A DNA stretch of 34,698 bases from UBA10205 sp964373815 (GCA_964373815.1 CAYJWI010000012.1:1-34698), one strand, 5' to 3'. Positions 21,201 to 28,758 are shown, counted from the first letter of the stretch. Program-made: numbers and translations. Notes: a model not told the origin generated them from the letters alone.

Positions 21201-21398
21201 ATGAGGCAACACAAGACAAGGCCTGTAGCAAACCTGATGGGGGAAATAAGGGGTTCTCGGGCAAGGGCTTCTGGAAGGGAAGTGCTGAGTTTAATAAAGC
21301 AAATAAATGCCCTCGAGCCCGGGCAAACTTTGGCTGTCGGAAACAAAATATTCGCGAGGGCCAGGAAAGGCAAGATAGTGGTGAGCCGACTCGAATAA
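21201..21398 (+). CDS. Hypothetical small basic protein
   Basis: A 65-aa basic protein (start MRQHKTRPVANLMGEIRGSR, end FARARKGKIVVSRLE). The C-terminal half has two predicted strands around GQTLAVGNKIFARA, like a small nucleic-acid-binding beta fold. An A/T-rich stretch about 30-40 nt upstream could be its promoter. I do not recognise a family. It stands between the zinc-finger gene and the secretion ATPase gene. Confidence 0.45.
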   Translation: MRQHKTRPVANLMGEIRGSRARASGREVLSLIKQINALEPGQTLAVGNKIFARARKGKIVVSRLE

Positions 21399-21461
21399 TG
21401 TTCAACGCGTTCATACGGGCTGAACTAATCCATTAAATACCCGCAAGGCTGCGAGCCTCTT

Positions 21462-22529
21462 GTGCAGCAGCATAAGTTCAGCTCGGTTGAAATAGAGAAG
21501 GCACTCGGCTGGAGGGCCTTTGGGTTTGCTGAAAGCGAAAAGGCGAAAACCCTCTCCTCGAACCCTGTGCGCGAAATAATAGAGCTGAAGGGCGGGAAAA
21601 AATTTTACATCCTCAAAAGCATCCCCGAAATAAGCAGCGAGGAGGCGATGCTCCTTCGCAGCGTAATTGAGGAGTACAGGAACTCGCCGCAGAATGAAAC
21701 GCACTTTGACGCGGAGCAGGAACTGCTCTCTTACTGCGAAGATAATTTTTTCGATGCGGACAAAGAGCAGCTCTCATACCTAAAAAAAATCCTTAAAGCA
21801 ATGGCCTGCGAATCTGGGATAATTTCCGGGTTTCTTGAAGATGAATCGCTTGAGGAAATAGTGGTGATAGGGCTTGGCAAGGCAAAACCAATCCATGTTT
21901 TCGACTCGGTTTTCGGCTGGCTCCCCGCGAACATTTACTTCTCGAGCGCCGAGGAGCTGCGCAACATCATCAACGCCATGGCATCCCCGCTCGGAAGGAG
22001 GATTACCATGCAAAGCCCGAGGCTCAACGCGGTGCTAAAGGACGGCTCGAGGCTAAATGCATGCATAGAGCCGGCCTCGCTTTCAGGGCCGGCCATCACC
22101 ATAAGAAAATTCAGGGCAAAGCCCCTCACCCCTGCAGACCTGCAGGCGATGGGCTCATGCTCGCATGAGCAGATGGCATTTTTGTGGATGGCGATGCAGG
22201 CAGACTGCTCGCTGCTTGTGTGCGGGAACACCGGCTCTGGAAAAACGACGCTGCTAAATAGCCTTTTCAATTTCGTGCCGCAAGAGGAGCGTATTATAAT
22301 AATCGAGGAAACCCCGGAAATCAATGTTCCGCACAGCCACCTCATAAGGCTCGGCACCGCGGAAGGAATCGGCATAGGGATGGGAGAACTTATAGAGAAC
22401 ACGCTGCGCATGCGGCCGGATAGGGTTGTTGCGGGAGAAGTGAGGAATGGCGAAGAGCTCTGCGCATTCATAGACACCCTGCTCGCGGGGCAGGGGAAGG
22501 GAAGCTCCTTTCAATTTGCATCCATGTAG
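21462..22529 (+). CDS. VirB11/CpaF-like secretion ATPase, C-terminally truncated
   Basis: A 355-aa product related to type II/IV secretion ATPases. It has an N-terminal domain with KAMACESGIISGFLEDESLE and SPRLNAVLKDGSRLNACIEP, then Walker A LVCGNTGSGKTTLLNSLFNF, a Walker B/Asp-box region RIIIIEETPEINVPHSHLIR, and RMRPDRVVAGEVRNGEELC. Family members then continue with GS-xxTxHA and a C-terminal domain of some 60-100 residues. Here the frame ends SSFQFASM-stop right after AGQGKG. A TATA-like CATTAAATA about 26 nt upstream supports a leaderless GTG start at 21462. The break coincides with the shift to A-rich DNA at about 22530, suggesting that an insertion cut the gene. The ATPase is probably not functional as printed. 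Confidence 0.8.
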   Translation: MQQHKFSSVEIEKALGWRAFGFAESEKAKTLSSNPVREIIELKGGKKFYILKSIPEISSEEAMLLRSVIEEYRNSPQNETHFDAEQELLSYCEDNFFDADKEQLSYLKKILKAMACESGIISGFLEDESLEEIVVIGLGKAKPIHVFDSVFGWLPANIYFSSAEELRNIINAMASPLGRRITMQSPRLNAVLKDGSRLNACIEPASLSGPAITIRKFRAKPLTPADLQAMGSCSHEQMAFLWMAMQADCSLLVCGNTGSGKTTLLNSLFNFVPQEERIIIIEETPEINVPHSHLIRLGTAEGIGIGMGELIENTLRMRPDRVVAGEVRNGEELCAFIDTLLAGQGKGSSFQFASM

Positions 22530-22763
22530 TTCAAAAAAATTATTTATTTGAAAAATATTTTTTTAGAATTAGTTGCAAGTATAAGGGCTATGTTTTATTT
22601 AATTGTTTCTTTTGGAGGGGCGGTGTAGAAATCATATTTACTTTTAAATCGGGTTTCCTTCTTTTGCCAAACAGAATTCATTTCAGGCTTCTTTTTTTGG
22701 AAAATTTGGAGATTAACGTCCGTTAAACACAATAAAAATGTTTAAAGGGGGGGTGCATAGTTT
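22530..22763. other. A/T-rich intergenic region with terminator-like hairpin
   Basis: No gene is supported here. TTCAAA and TTTGAA with an 11-nt loop, followed by a T-run (to about 22565), may end the ATPase transcript. The dyad at 22713-22726 and TTTAAAG at 22741-22747 belong to the lipoprotein operon promoter. Confidence 0.4.
22713..22726 (+). promoter_or_regulatory. 14-bp palindromic candidate operator
   Basis: TTAACG-TC-CGTTAA is a dyad with 6-bp arms and lies 15-30 nt upstream of the TTTAAA box and G-rich ribosome-binding site of the lipoprotein gene. It may bind a regulator of the secretion operon. Confidence 0.4.
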
Positions 22764-22994
22764 ATGTTGGTAAAGATGAATAAAGCCGTTCCAATTGCAT
22801 TTTTGATTCTCGTAATTGGAGTTGTTCTGGTTTCTGGTTGTGCAACAACCCAGAACAACAATCAAAACAATCCGCAGGGACAAAATCCACAAGGCGGAAC
22901 ACCCCCAGCAAACAATCAACCTTCAAATAATCAGCCAGCTAACAATGGTGGAAGTAATGAAGTGCCGTCACAACCACCGGCGCTTCCGGAATGA
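22764..22994 (+). CDS. Asn/Gln/Pro-rich lipoprotein
   Basis: A 76-aa (or 72 aa from the ATG at 22776) secreted protein. A hydrophobic signal (AVPIAFLILVIGVVLVSGC) ends in a lipobox with cysteine. The mature part is almost all N, Q, P and G, for example TTQNNNQNNPQGQ, a flexible disordered spacer. GGGGGGTG precedes the start. Its small size and position at the head of a T4SS gene set recall VirB7-type lipoproteins, but this is inference by position only. The next gene follows after 9 nt. Confidence 0.65.
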   Translation: MLVKMNKAVPIAFLILVIGVVLVSGCATTQNNNQNNPQGQNPQGGTPPANNQPSNNQPANNGGSNEVPSQPPALPE

Positions 22995-23003
22995 GGTGAA
23001 AAA

Positions 23004-23780
23004 ATGAAAAAAATGTTTTTGTGTGCAATTGTGATATTGGCGTCTTTAGCCTTTATTGGCCAAGTAGGCGCAGTAAGTATAATGAATGGTCAGGCCACAA
23101 TAGAAGGCCAAAGCGGCCCAAGCGGAATACTAACTATGAATCTTGAAAGTGGATGGAATATTGTACCCTTGAAAAATTTTTTCAGTTCCGCTTCTGGTCG
23201 TTATTGGGACTATTTTAGGAATGGCAAGACTACTTGTGACCAGTCAATATTCCAGAGTTCATGGATGTATCTTCCTTCACAAAATCAGTACCACAAAATA
23301 GCGGTAATAGATGACTGGATAAGTGCCGATACAAGAGACGATTCAGTACTTCTTTCAGAAAAACAAAGCAAATCATATAACGGCAATTCTGGCTCAGTTT
23401 GGGTTTACACGCCAAAAAGCTGCGCACTGACAGCCGACGATGGCGCATACTGGACTTTCCCAACAATGGGCGATTACTATACACTAAAAGCAGGATGGAA
23501 CTTTTTTGTCATCGACCGTGCAATGGCGGCAAAGGGAGCAACATTAAAAGCAACCTTGAATGGGTGTAATGCAGTAAAATACAACATGTGGAATAATACA
23601 ACCCAATCTTGGAAGTACAATCCAACACCAACAATAAACGATTCTACCACAGACATCTGGTCAAGAAAACTCACAGATAATGACGCATACACAACAGTCA
23701 TTGTAAAAACAACAACAGATTGCCAGCTTACAACAGATTCAATAAAAGATTCTACGGCGCCCCCCACTATTCCAAATTAA
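23004..23780 (+). CDS. Secreted protein of the secretion operon
   Basis: A 258-aa protein. Residues 1-23 are a signal peptide (MKKMFLCAIVILASLAFIGQ, cleavage near VGA). The mature part contains two similar segments that open with LESGWNIVPLKNFF and LKAGWNFFVIDRAM. These are GWN-type modules often seen in archaeal and bacterial surface proteins, and the tail is rich in T, D and N. There are four to five cysteines that could form disulfides. No membrane anchor is seen after the signal. A GAGGTG ribosome-binding site lies just ahead of the ATG. It may be a surface or pilus-associated adhesin of the T4SS, which is inference from context. Confidence 0.65.
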   Translation: MKKMFLCAIVILASLAFIGQVGAVSIMNGQATIEGQSGPSGILTMNLESGWNIVPLKNFFSSASGRYWDYFRNGKTTCDQSIFQSSWMYLPSQNQYHKIAVIDDWISADTRDDSVLLSEKQSKSYNGNSGSVWVYTPKSCALTADDGAYWTFPTMGDYYTLKAGWNFFVIDRAMAAKGATLKATLNGCNAVKYNMWNNTTQSWKYNPTPTINDSTTDIWSRKLTDNDAYTTVIVKTTTDCQLTTDSIKDSTAPPTIPN

Positions 23781-23792
23781 TGGGGGCGCATC

Positions 23793-24044
23793 ATGGCATT
23801 CATGAATTATTTGCCATATTTACCCGGAGTTTTGGGCACCGTTATTCTACTTTATGCATTTTTCAGTTTGGTAAAAGGCAAAGTAAGTTATCCTATACCT
23901 GGAGGAAGCAGCCTCGCTGGACTAACCAAATGGAAAACTGCCTTAAAATCTGAAAAACCAATTTGGTTCTGCTATGGAATAGCCGTATGGGTAATTGCAG
24001 GACTTATTTTGGTTTGGGTATGCTTACGCTATTTTTATCCTTGA
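23793..24044 (+). CDS. Small two-helix membrane protein
   Basis: An 83-aa protein with two predicted membrane helices (PGVLGTVILLYAFFSLV and WFCYGIAVWVIAGLILVWV) joined by a polar loop. GGGGG precedes the ATG, so translation follows the upstream secreted-protein gene, 12 nt away. It is probably an accessory membrane component of the secretion operon. I do not recognise a family. Confidence 0.6.
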   Translation: MAFMNYLPYLPGVLGTVILLYAFFSLVKGKVSYPIPGGSSLAGLTKWKTALKSEKPIWFCYGIAVWVIAGLILVWVCLRYFYP

Positions 24045-24057
24045 CTGTGATATCCCT

Positions 24058-24126
24058 TTACTCAATCGTCACTTTTCCGTTCTCTATGCGCCAGGTGATT
24101 TGCTGGCCTTTGACGTCCCGGCTCAG
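24058..24126 (-). pseudogene. Gene remnant, 3' end of an unknown small gene
   Basis: The minus strand reads LSRDVKGQQITWRIENGKVT and IE before a stop at 24058. It resembles the end of a small beta-strand-rich protein, perhaps AbrB-like. It has no start. It is cut at 24126, exactly where a plus-strand remnant begins. Confidence 0.3.
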
Positions 24127-24266
24127 ATGTGATAGACCTTGGCACAACAGATTTCACGGCAAATGGGGACGATGATATAACACTCATATTTTTCGGCGAA
24201 CAGTACAAACTAAAATCTGCAAAGCTCACTTCTCCGATTCAGTTGGTGCTTGAAAAATCCTCTTAA
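24126..24266 (+). pseudogene. Gene remnant, C-terminal fragment
   Basis: The plus strand codes DVIDLGTTDFTANGDDDITL, then IFFGEQYKLKSAKL up to a stop at 24266. The sequence looks like the acidic beta-rich tail of a secreted protein and has no start codon or ribosome-binding site. It abuts a minus-strand remnant, so this gap between operon genes appears to be a rearrangement scar. Confidence 0.3.
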
Positions 24267-24345
24267 AGCAACAGTTCTTTCGAATGGGCGCCGGGTGCTC
24301 TAAAACAGCGGGTTATTAATTCGGTGAAAACAAAATCATATTGCA

Positions 24346-25377
24346 ATGCTTCAAAGAGTTGACCTTCAAAAGGCTGGATTTTCAGAAGAACAGGCGACTG
24401 CATTATCAAAGGATGCGAGGTTTGCCAGAGTGCTCAGGAACTGGAGCGTTACAAGGTTACATGGCAGAATGGGGGAAATTTGCAGGGTTTACGGGGTTTC
24501 GAAAGAAGTGGTTGCAAAAGCAGTTGCAACGCAACCAAAATTCTTGCCACTTGACCACGAAAGAGTTCTAAAAAGCATCACAGCCACTTATGGAATTACA
24601 AGAGAAATTGCCGCCAAAGCGGTTTTCAAGTTCCCTGCTTTTGCAGGCTATGACCACCAAAAAGCCCTGAAAAACGTGGCGAAAAAATATGCCACGACAA
24701 AACAAGAAGCGACCCATGCAATAATACAATTCCCTCCCCTAGTCAGCATAGACCATAGCAGGTTACTGAAAGACATTGGCAAAATATATGGCGTGCCGCA
24801 CAGTGCAGCCGCAAAAGCAGTTATGGGTTTTCCGGCATTCGCGGGCTATGACCACCAAAGAGTGATAGCGGAAATAATGGCTAAATATTCAACAAATAGA
24901 AAAATGGCTGCATATTCAGTAATCAGAAACCCCAGAATGGCAAGTTACAACCACGAAAGGCTGCTCAACGAAATATCAGAAGCATATAACATCAGCAAAC
25001 AAACCGCGGCCCGAACAATTTTGACACACCCAAAAATTGCAGGCACAAACCACAAAAGGGTTGTTGAGCAAGCCACCAGACTAGGAAAACCGGTTGGCCT
25101 AACAAAAGAACAAGTAACCGCAGCATTACTCGAAAACCCGACCCTCACAAGCTACTCAATGCGAAGAAACCTCGCAGCCATCAACGCAATCAGCAGCGCC
25201 GCCCAAAGAACAGGAGTTGACATCTCCCCGCAAGAAGGACTAGAACTCTACAAAAAATTACACATCCAAAGCCCATACCCAGTTATCGGGACAAAAAAAT
25301 CCGAAAAATTCTTCCAAGGAAAAACAAGCAAAATGGGGCAAACAGCACAAAAAAGACTGCAAAAAAGACCAAATTAG
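24346..25377 (+). CDS. 33-residue helical repeat protein resembling mTERF repeats
   Basis: A 343-aa soluble protein. Residues about 64-265 hold five consecutive 33-residue repeats plus a sixth of 36, each of the form (x)P-x-[FLIM]-(A/V)-x-x-[DN]H-x-[RK]-x-[LVI], a helix with YG or similar, and A-(A/V)-I, for example FPAFAGYDHQKALKNVAKKY followed by ATTKQEATHAIIQ. The spacing of the proline turn and the paired helices recalls mitochondrial termination factor (mTERF) repeats, which form nucleic-acid-binding solenoids. The tail (about 320-343) is strongly basic. A TATA-like TTATTAATT lies about 30 nt upstream. The function is inferred as nucleic-acid binding; other helical repeat families are possible. 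It sits inside the T4SS gene set. Confidence 0.6.
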   Translation: MLQRVDLQKAGFSEEQATALSKDARFARVLRNWSVTRLHGRMGEICRVYGVSKEVVAKAVATQPKFLPLDHERVLKSITATYGITREIAAKAVFKFPAFAGYDHQKALKNVAKKYATTKQEATHAIIQFPPLVSIDHSRLLKDIGKIYGVPHSAAAKAVMGFPAFAGYDHQRVIAEIMAKYSTNRKMAAYSVIRNPRMASYNHERLLNEISEAYNISKQTAARTILTHPKIAGTNHKRVVEQATRLGKPVGLTKEQVTAALLENPTLTSYSMRRNLAAINAISSAAQRTGVDISPQEGLELYKKLHIQSPYPVIGTKKSEKFFQGKTSKMGQTAQKRLQKRPN

Positions 25378-25380
25378 GGA

Positions 25381-25545
25381 TTATTCTCGTAGTTGCGCGT
25401 TCACTTTATTTTTGAGTTGCACCCATTTGCCGTATTCTTCGAGGAAGTAGTTGAATGCATCTGAGTGCTTTTTCTTAAAGTCTTCCAGTTCTTGGTCAAA
25501 CTCCTTGCTTTTGCCGAACCTTCTGAGTTGTGTTTGGTGCTGCAA
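25381..25545 (-). CDS. Hypothetical 54-aa protein with TTG start
   Basis: A minus-strand frame with a Shine-Dalgarno AGAGGT about 8 nt before a TTG start. It reads RRFGKSKEFDQELEDFKKKH then NYFLEEYGKWVQLKNK, a charged helical protein. A longer ORF in another frame of this strand (25401-25604) has a low-complexity T/S/K composition and looks like a shadow. No family is recognised. It would run opposite to the flanking secretion genes. Confidence 0.4.
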   Translation of the reverse strand: MQHQTQLRRFGKSKEFDQELEDFKKKHSDAFNYFLEEYGKWVQLKNKVNAQLRE

Positions 25546-25724
25546 ATGTATCTACCTCTGGAAGATGTTCGTGCGCTGGTTGCTTTTATTGTTTTTGTTT
25601 TCAAAGTCCAAAAGTCTTGGAATTTTTATGCCAGATTTTGGAATGCGTGAACAAAACCTTTTTATAAAACCGGAACCGCGTGTCGTTTAGAGAAAATTTT
25701 TTCTCACAAACGGAGGTCTCATCT

Positions 25725-26027
25725 ATGGAGAAAAAAGTGTTTGCAGTAATGTCGCTGCTCTTGCTCTTAGCCCCTTTGGGTTTTGCGGCTGGTGTTGCTG
25801 ACATTACAGCACCAGTAACAAAAATCTACGATGCAATCAAGGGAATTGTCACAGTGCTCGGCATGATAGCAATAACGGTTGCCGGGGCAATGTACATGTT
25901 CTCAGGCTCAAACATACAGTCAAGAGAGAACGCAAAGAGCATGGTCTCATACGCAGTCGTGGGCCTTGTTCTCGTGTGGGTCGCGCCACTCATAGTGAAT
26001 TATCTCTCTGCGCCAGTAGGAGTGTAG
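25725..26027 (+). CDS. VirB2/TrbC-like pilin
   Basis: A 100-aa protein with a signal peptide (MEKKVFAVMSLLLLLAPLGF, cleavage near AAG) and two membrane helices (IVTVLGMIAITVAGAMYMF and MVSYAVVGLVLVWVAPLIV) joined by a short polar loop (SGSNIQSRENAKS). This is the classic VirB2/TrbC pilin layout. GGAGGT at 712-717 of the 25,000s block (25712-25717), 8 nt upstream, fixes the start at 25725 over the longer frame from 25680. It lies 14 nt before the VirB6-like gene. The product would build the conjugative-type pilus or a membrane channel part. Confidence 0.75.
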   Translation: MEKKVFAVMSLLLLLAPLGFAAGVADITAPVTKIYDAIKGIVTVLGMIAITVAGAMYMFSGSNIQSRENAKSMVSYAVVGLVLVWVAPLIVNYLSAPVGV

Positions 26028-26040
26028 GGAGGCAAATAAA

Positions 26041-27114
26041 ATGAAGTTTGCTGAATTGCTCCTGCCAATGCTGCTAATTGGGCTCATTTTTGGAGGCCAC
26101 ACAGCTTACGCAGCCACTGCACCACCTGCACCAATAAACATTAACATTGACTTGTCAGGAGTAATCAACGCAATAAACAACTCAGCAAGCAGCGCAAACA
26201 GCACCCAAAACACGAATACGGATTTGCTGAAAAACACAATGAACGGGCTTTCACTCGACTTTTTCGGCCTGTTCACGAATTCAGGGAAGGCAGCGGTAAG
26301 AGGCTTCAACACCACCCTACTCGGCCTCACCGCAAACCTTCTCTCAGCCAACCCAGACCCGGAATCAATGTACAAGCTCTGGCAATCAATAACCCTAATC
26401 ATCTCATCATTCTACCTAATAATTTTCATGATAGTAGGATTGAAATTCCTGACATCCGGCCACAGCGTCGAAGGCAGAGAAAAAGCCAAAGGCTGGCTCA
26501 AAAACGCATTCATGATGATAATAGGGGTAAACGTGTCCTTCTACCTCTACAAACTCATACTCGAACTCTCAACAGCAATAACAAAATACATCTGGATAAC
26601 CGGCTTCGAAAACTTCTTCACCGACTCAATACTAACCGGAGCAGGATTCGTAATGCTCATCTTTTCAGCAGCAACAATAGGCCTAGCACTCATCACACTC
26701 TTCCTACGCTACGCCTTCCTATTGATTGCAGTATTGCTCTTCCCAATCGGAATATTCCTGTATTATACTCCGAATCTCCAGAATTGGGGAAAAATAATTT
26801 TCAATTTAATCGGAATTGCATTGTTCATGCAATTCATAGACGTCATAATCTTCCTCGCCTCAAACCAAATAATTACAGCCTTCACAGGGGAACCCGGACA
26901 GGCCTTCATCCCAGCACTCGCATTCGCCCTAGTCGCAATAATCAACATACTAATGACCGTTTACGCTGTCCTCAAGTCTGCGTTTTCAATAGCAGACAAC
27001 GCGCCAATATTGAGCTATGCATTCGGCGCACTCTCCGGACAGATAGGAATGCTGGTAAATTCACTCAAACCCGCGCCAAAACCCGCGCCGCTTGAAGGAA
27101 ACACGGTGCAATAA
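26041..27114 (+). CDS. VirB6/TrbL-like polytopic membrane protein
   Basis: A 357-aa protein with a signal-like first segment (ELLLPMLLIGLIFGGHTAYA), a polar N-terminal stretch of about 100 residues, and five or six membrane helices from about 115 to 330 (for example LIISSFYLIIFMIVGLKFL, FMMIIGVNVSFYLYKLIL, and LLIAVLLFPIGIFLYY). The piece SGHSVEGREKAKGWLKNAF resembles SGSNIQSRENAKSMVSYAV of the VirB2-like gene, which suggests related helix-loop-helix units. It matches the VirB6/TrbL inner-membrane core of T4SS by size, topology and position. A GGAGG lies 7 nt upstream of the ATG. Confidence 0.75.
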   Translation: MKFAELLLPMLLIGLIFGGHTAYAATAPPAPININIDLSGVINAINNSASSANSTQNTNTDLLKNTMNGLSLDFFGLFTNSGKAAVRGFNTTLLGLTANLLSANPDPESMYKLWQSITLIISSFYLIIFMIVGLKFLTSGHSVEGREKAKGWLKNAFMMIIGVNVSFYLYKLILELSTAITKYIWITGFENFFTDSILTGAGFVMLIFSAATIGLALITLFLRYAFLLIAVLLFPIGIFLYYTPNLQNWGKIIFNLIGIALFMQFIDVIIFLASNQIITAFTGEPGQAFIPALAFALVAIINILMTVYAVLKSAFSIADNAPILSYAFGALSGQIGMLVNSLKPAPKPAPLEGNTVQ

Positions 27115-27140
27115 GGATGTGAAAAAATGATTTCAATACA

Positions 27141-27617
27141 CTATAATAGTTTTTTTCTAGATGTCACTAAATCTTGCCATTTTTTAGTCGGTTCTATAAT
27201 AACGGGAGAGTCGACTAATGACCTAGTAAAATGGCCAAGAGCTACAAGTTTGTTTATCGAATTAATTCGATGCCTCGAAGCTCCACGAGAAAAGAAACTT
27301 TTTGCACCACGATGCGTTAATTCCCCCAATAGATATTGTGCAGGAGAAACTGTATGTTCACGAACAAATTGTTTGTTCGCTCTTCCCCATAAATATTCCA
27401 CATCAATATTCCTTCCATCATTTACAGGCTTATACAACAAAGCGGCTGAAATATTTCCTTCAGATAAAATTCCTAAAAATTTGAACCCGTGCCGCTCCAA
27501 AACTAAATCAACACTAGTTGGCGATGAAGTGGCTACTTGTTTGCGAATAAAAGATCTGTCACCTTCACTTAAAGCAGAAAAATTCTCAACTAATTTGAAT
27601 GAACTATTTCCTATCAT
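27141..27617 (-). CDS. Opposite-strand cargo gene, possibly GNAT-like
   Basis: A 158-aa protein read against the T4SS operon. The N-terminus (MIGNSSFKLVENFSALSEGD) and a strand region GFKFLGILSEGNISAALLYK followed by NIDVEYLWGRANK look like a GNAT acyltransferase fold, and the later NSINKLVALGHF resembles the N-x-x-A-x-x-L-x-x-x-GF end of that family. The acetyl-CoA loop (Q/RxxGxG/A) is not clear. An ATTTATAC box 27 nt upstream of the ATG gives a leaderless promoter, which supports this strand over the plus-strand frame at 27127-27645. Function is not established. Confidence 0.6.
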   Translation of the reverse strand: MIGNSSFKLVENFSALSEGDRSFIRKQVATSSPTSVDLVLERHGFKFLGILSEGNISAALLYKPVNDGRNIDVEYLWGRANKQFVREHTVSPAQYLLGELTHRGAKSFFSRGASRHRINSINKLVALGHFTRSLVDSPVIIEPTKKWQDLVTSRKKLL

Positions 27618-27639
27618 AGAAAAACAAACAATGGAGGTA

Positions 27640-27647
27640 GTATAAAT
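27640..27647 (-). promoter_or_regulatory. TATA box of the minus-strand cargo gene, overlapping a plus-strand start
   Basis: Minus strand ATTTATAC is centred about 27 nt before the ATG at 27617. On the plus strand the same bases lie between the GGAGGT ribosome-binding site and the ATG (27646) of the PrgI/VirB4-N gene. Confidence 0.5.
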
Positions 27648-28494
27648 GTCTTACGAGATTCCAAAAAACCTGAAATATGAAGAAAAAATACTATTCAACC
27701 TTTCACTTTGGCAAGCTGGCTCACTTGGACTGTTCGGAGCCATTGCAGCCATAATTTTCACAAAAACGCCGCTTGCGTTTGAAATCAAGGCCGGAATTGC
27801 ACTAGTAGTTGCCCTTGTCGGAGTGGGTTTTGCTTTCTTCGACCTCAAAGAACACGCTGCAAACTCACTCGGATTCATAACAAAGCCCAGAGTAATCGGG
27901 CATTTGGACAAGGAGATGCAAAAATTCATAGAAGTCAAAACCATTAACAACGAAATCATTACACTCAACAATGGGGCAATGAAGGCAATATTGCAAGTCC
28001 AACCAATAAATTTCCACATACTTTCAGCAAGACAGCAACAAGCAATAATTTCAGCCTACAAAGATTTTTTGAACTCCCTTGACTTCCCTATACAAATAGT
28101 AATGAGGACAGTAAACCTAAGCCTCGAAGAGTATTTGCAGCACTTGGAAGCAAAAGTGAAAAAAGCAAAGAATGAGAAGCTACAGGCACAATTCAATGAC
28201 TTCCAAGGCTTTGTCCGAGGATATATAGAGCAAAACGCCGTCAAGAACAGGCTATTCTACATTGTCATCCCAGCCGACGAAAAAGACCAAAAAAAAGCCC
28301 ACAACCAACTTGGCATCCGCATCAAACTCTGCCAAGACAAATTGAAAAATTGCAATCTTTCAACAAAAAGGCTCACAACCAACGAACTTGTTTCAATGCT
28401 TGCAAGCTATTTCGAAGGCTTCATAGAAACCCAAAACGAGTACCAATCAATGCTAACATTACTAGACAAAAAACAAAACGGAGTGATTGAATGA
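27646..28494 (+). CDS. PrgI-like membrane domain with VirB4-N-like domain
   Basis: A 282-aa protein. Residues 1-75 have the PrgI pattern: YEIPKNLKYEEKILFNLSLW, then two membrane helices (GLFGAIAAIIFTK and AGIALVVALVGVGFAFFDL). The rest is soluble: FIEVKTINNEIITLNNGAMK and AILQVQPINFHILSARQQQA, with a QxV-strand pattern like the N-terminal domain of VirB4/TraC ATPases. In many Gram-positive T4SS this stretch is part of VirB4 itself. Here it is a separate gene, with the ATPase motor at 28875. GGAGGT is 9 nt upstream. It overlaps the next gene (ATGA). It probably anchors the ATPase at the membrane. Confidence 0.75.
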   Translation: MSYEIPKNLKYEEKILFNLSLWQAGSLGLFGAIAAIIFTKTPLAFEIKAGIALVVALVGVGFAFFDLKEHAANSLGFITKPRVIGHLDKEMQKFIEVKTINNEIITLNNGAMKAILQVQPINFHILSARQQQAIISAYKDFLNSLDFPIQIVMRTVNLSLEEYLQHLEAKVKKAKNEKLQAQFNDFQGFVRGYIEQNAVKNRLFYIVIPADEKDQKKAHNQLGIRIKLCQDKLKNCNLSTKRLTTNELVSMLASYFEGFIETQNEYQSMLTLLDKKQNGVIE

Positions 28495-28721
28495 ATGAAA
28501 AAACAGAAAGAGCAATAAGACAAGTCCCACACGAAATCAGGCGGCAAACCAAAGTAATGGCAGCAATAGGCGAAGCCCTCATTGACACCAAAATCAAAAC
28601 AATCAAAAGCCAAAGCAAATTCGCCAAACACCACCTCAAGAAAGCATGGGATAGAGCGCTACAATCTCAAAAGTTGCCTGGGAAAAGCGTAGTGCCTAAA
28701 GAAAAACAGGCAAAAAGGTAA
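28491..28721 (+). CDS. Small basic helical protein
   Basis: A 76-aa basic protein (RAIRQVPHEIRRQTKVMAAI, then SKFAKHHLKKAWDRALQSQK, ending in lysine-rich sequence). It overlaps the PrgI-like gene by 4 nt, so it is translated together with it. No domain is recognised. It could bind DNA or the ATPase. Confidence 0.5.
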   Translation: MNEKTERAIRQVPHEIRRQTKVMAAIGEALIDTKIKTIKSQSKFAKHHLKKAWDRALQSQKLPGKSVVPKEKQAKR

Positions 28722-28758
28722 GAAAATAGCCAGTATAGTGCCTAAAAAGGCGATAAAA

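Noticed and set aside
25401..25604. Minus-strand ORF rich in T, S and K
   Set aside because: The alternative frame (25381-25545) on the same strand has a Shine-Dalgarno site and a more protein-like sequence.
27127..27645. Plus-strand ORF in the cargo-gene position
   Set aside because: The minus-strand frame has a TATA box at the right distance and a protein-like composition; the plus-strand frame is cysteine/serine-rich without a domain. A GTG-AAAAA stretch ahead of its ATG is only a weak ribosome-binding site.
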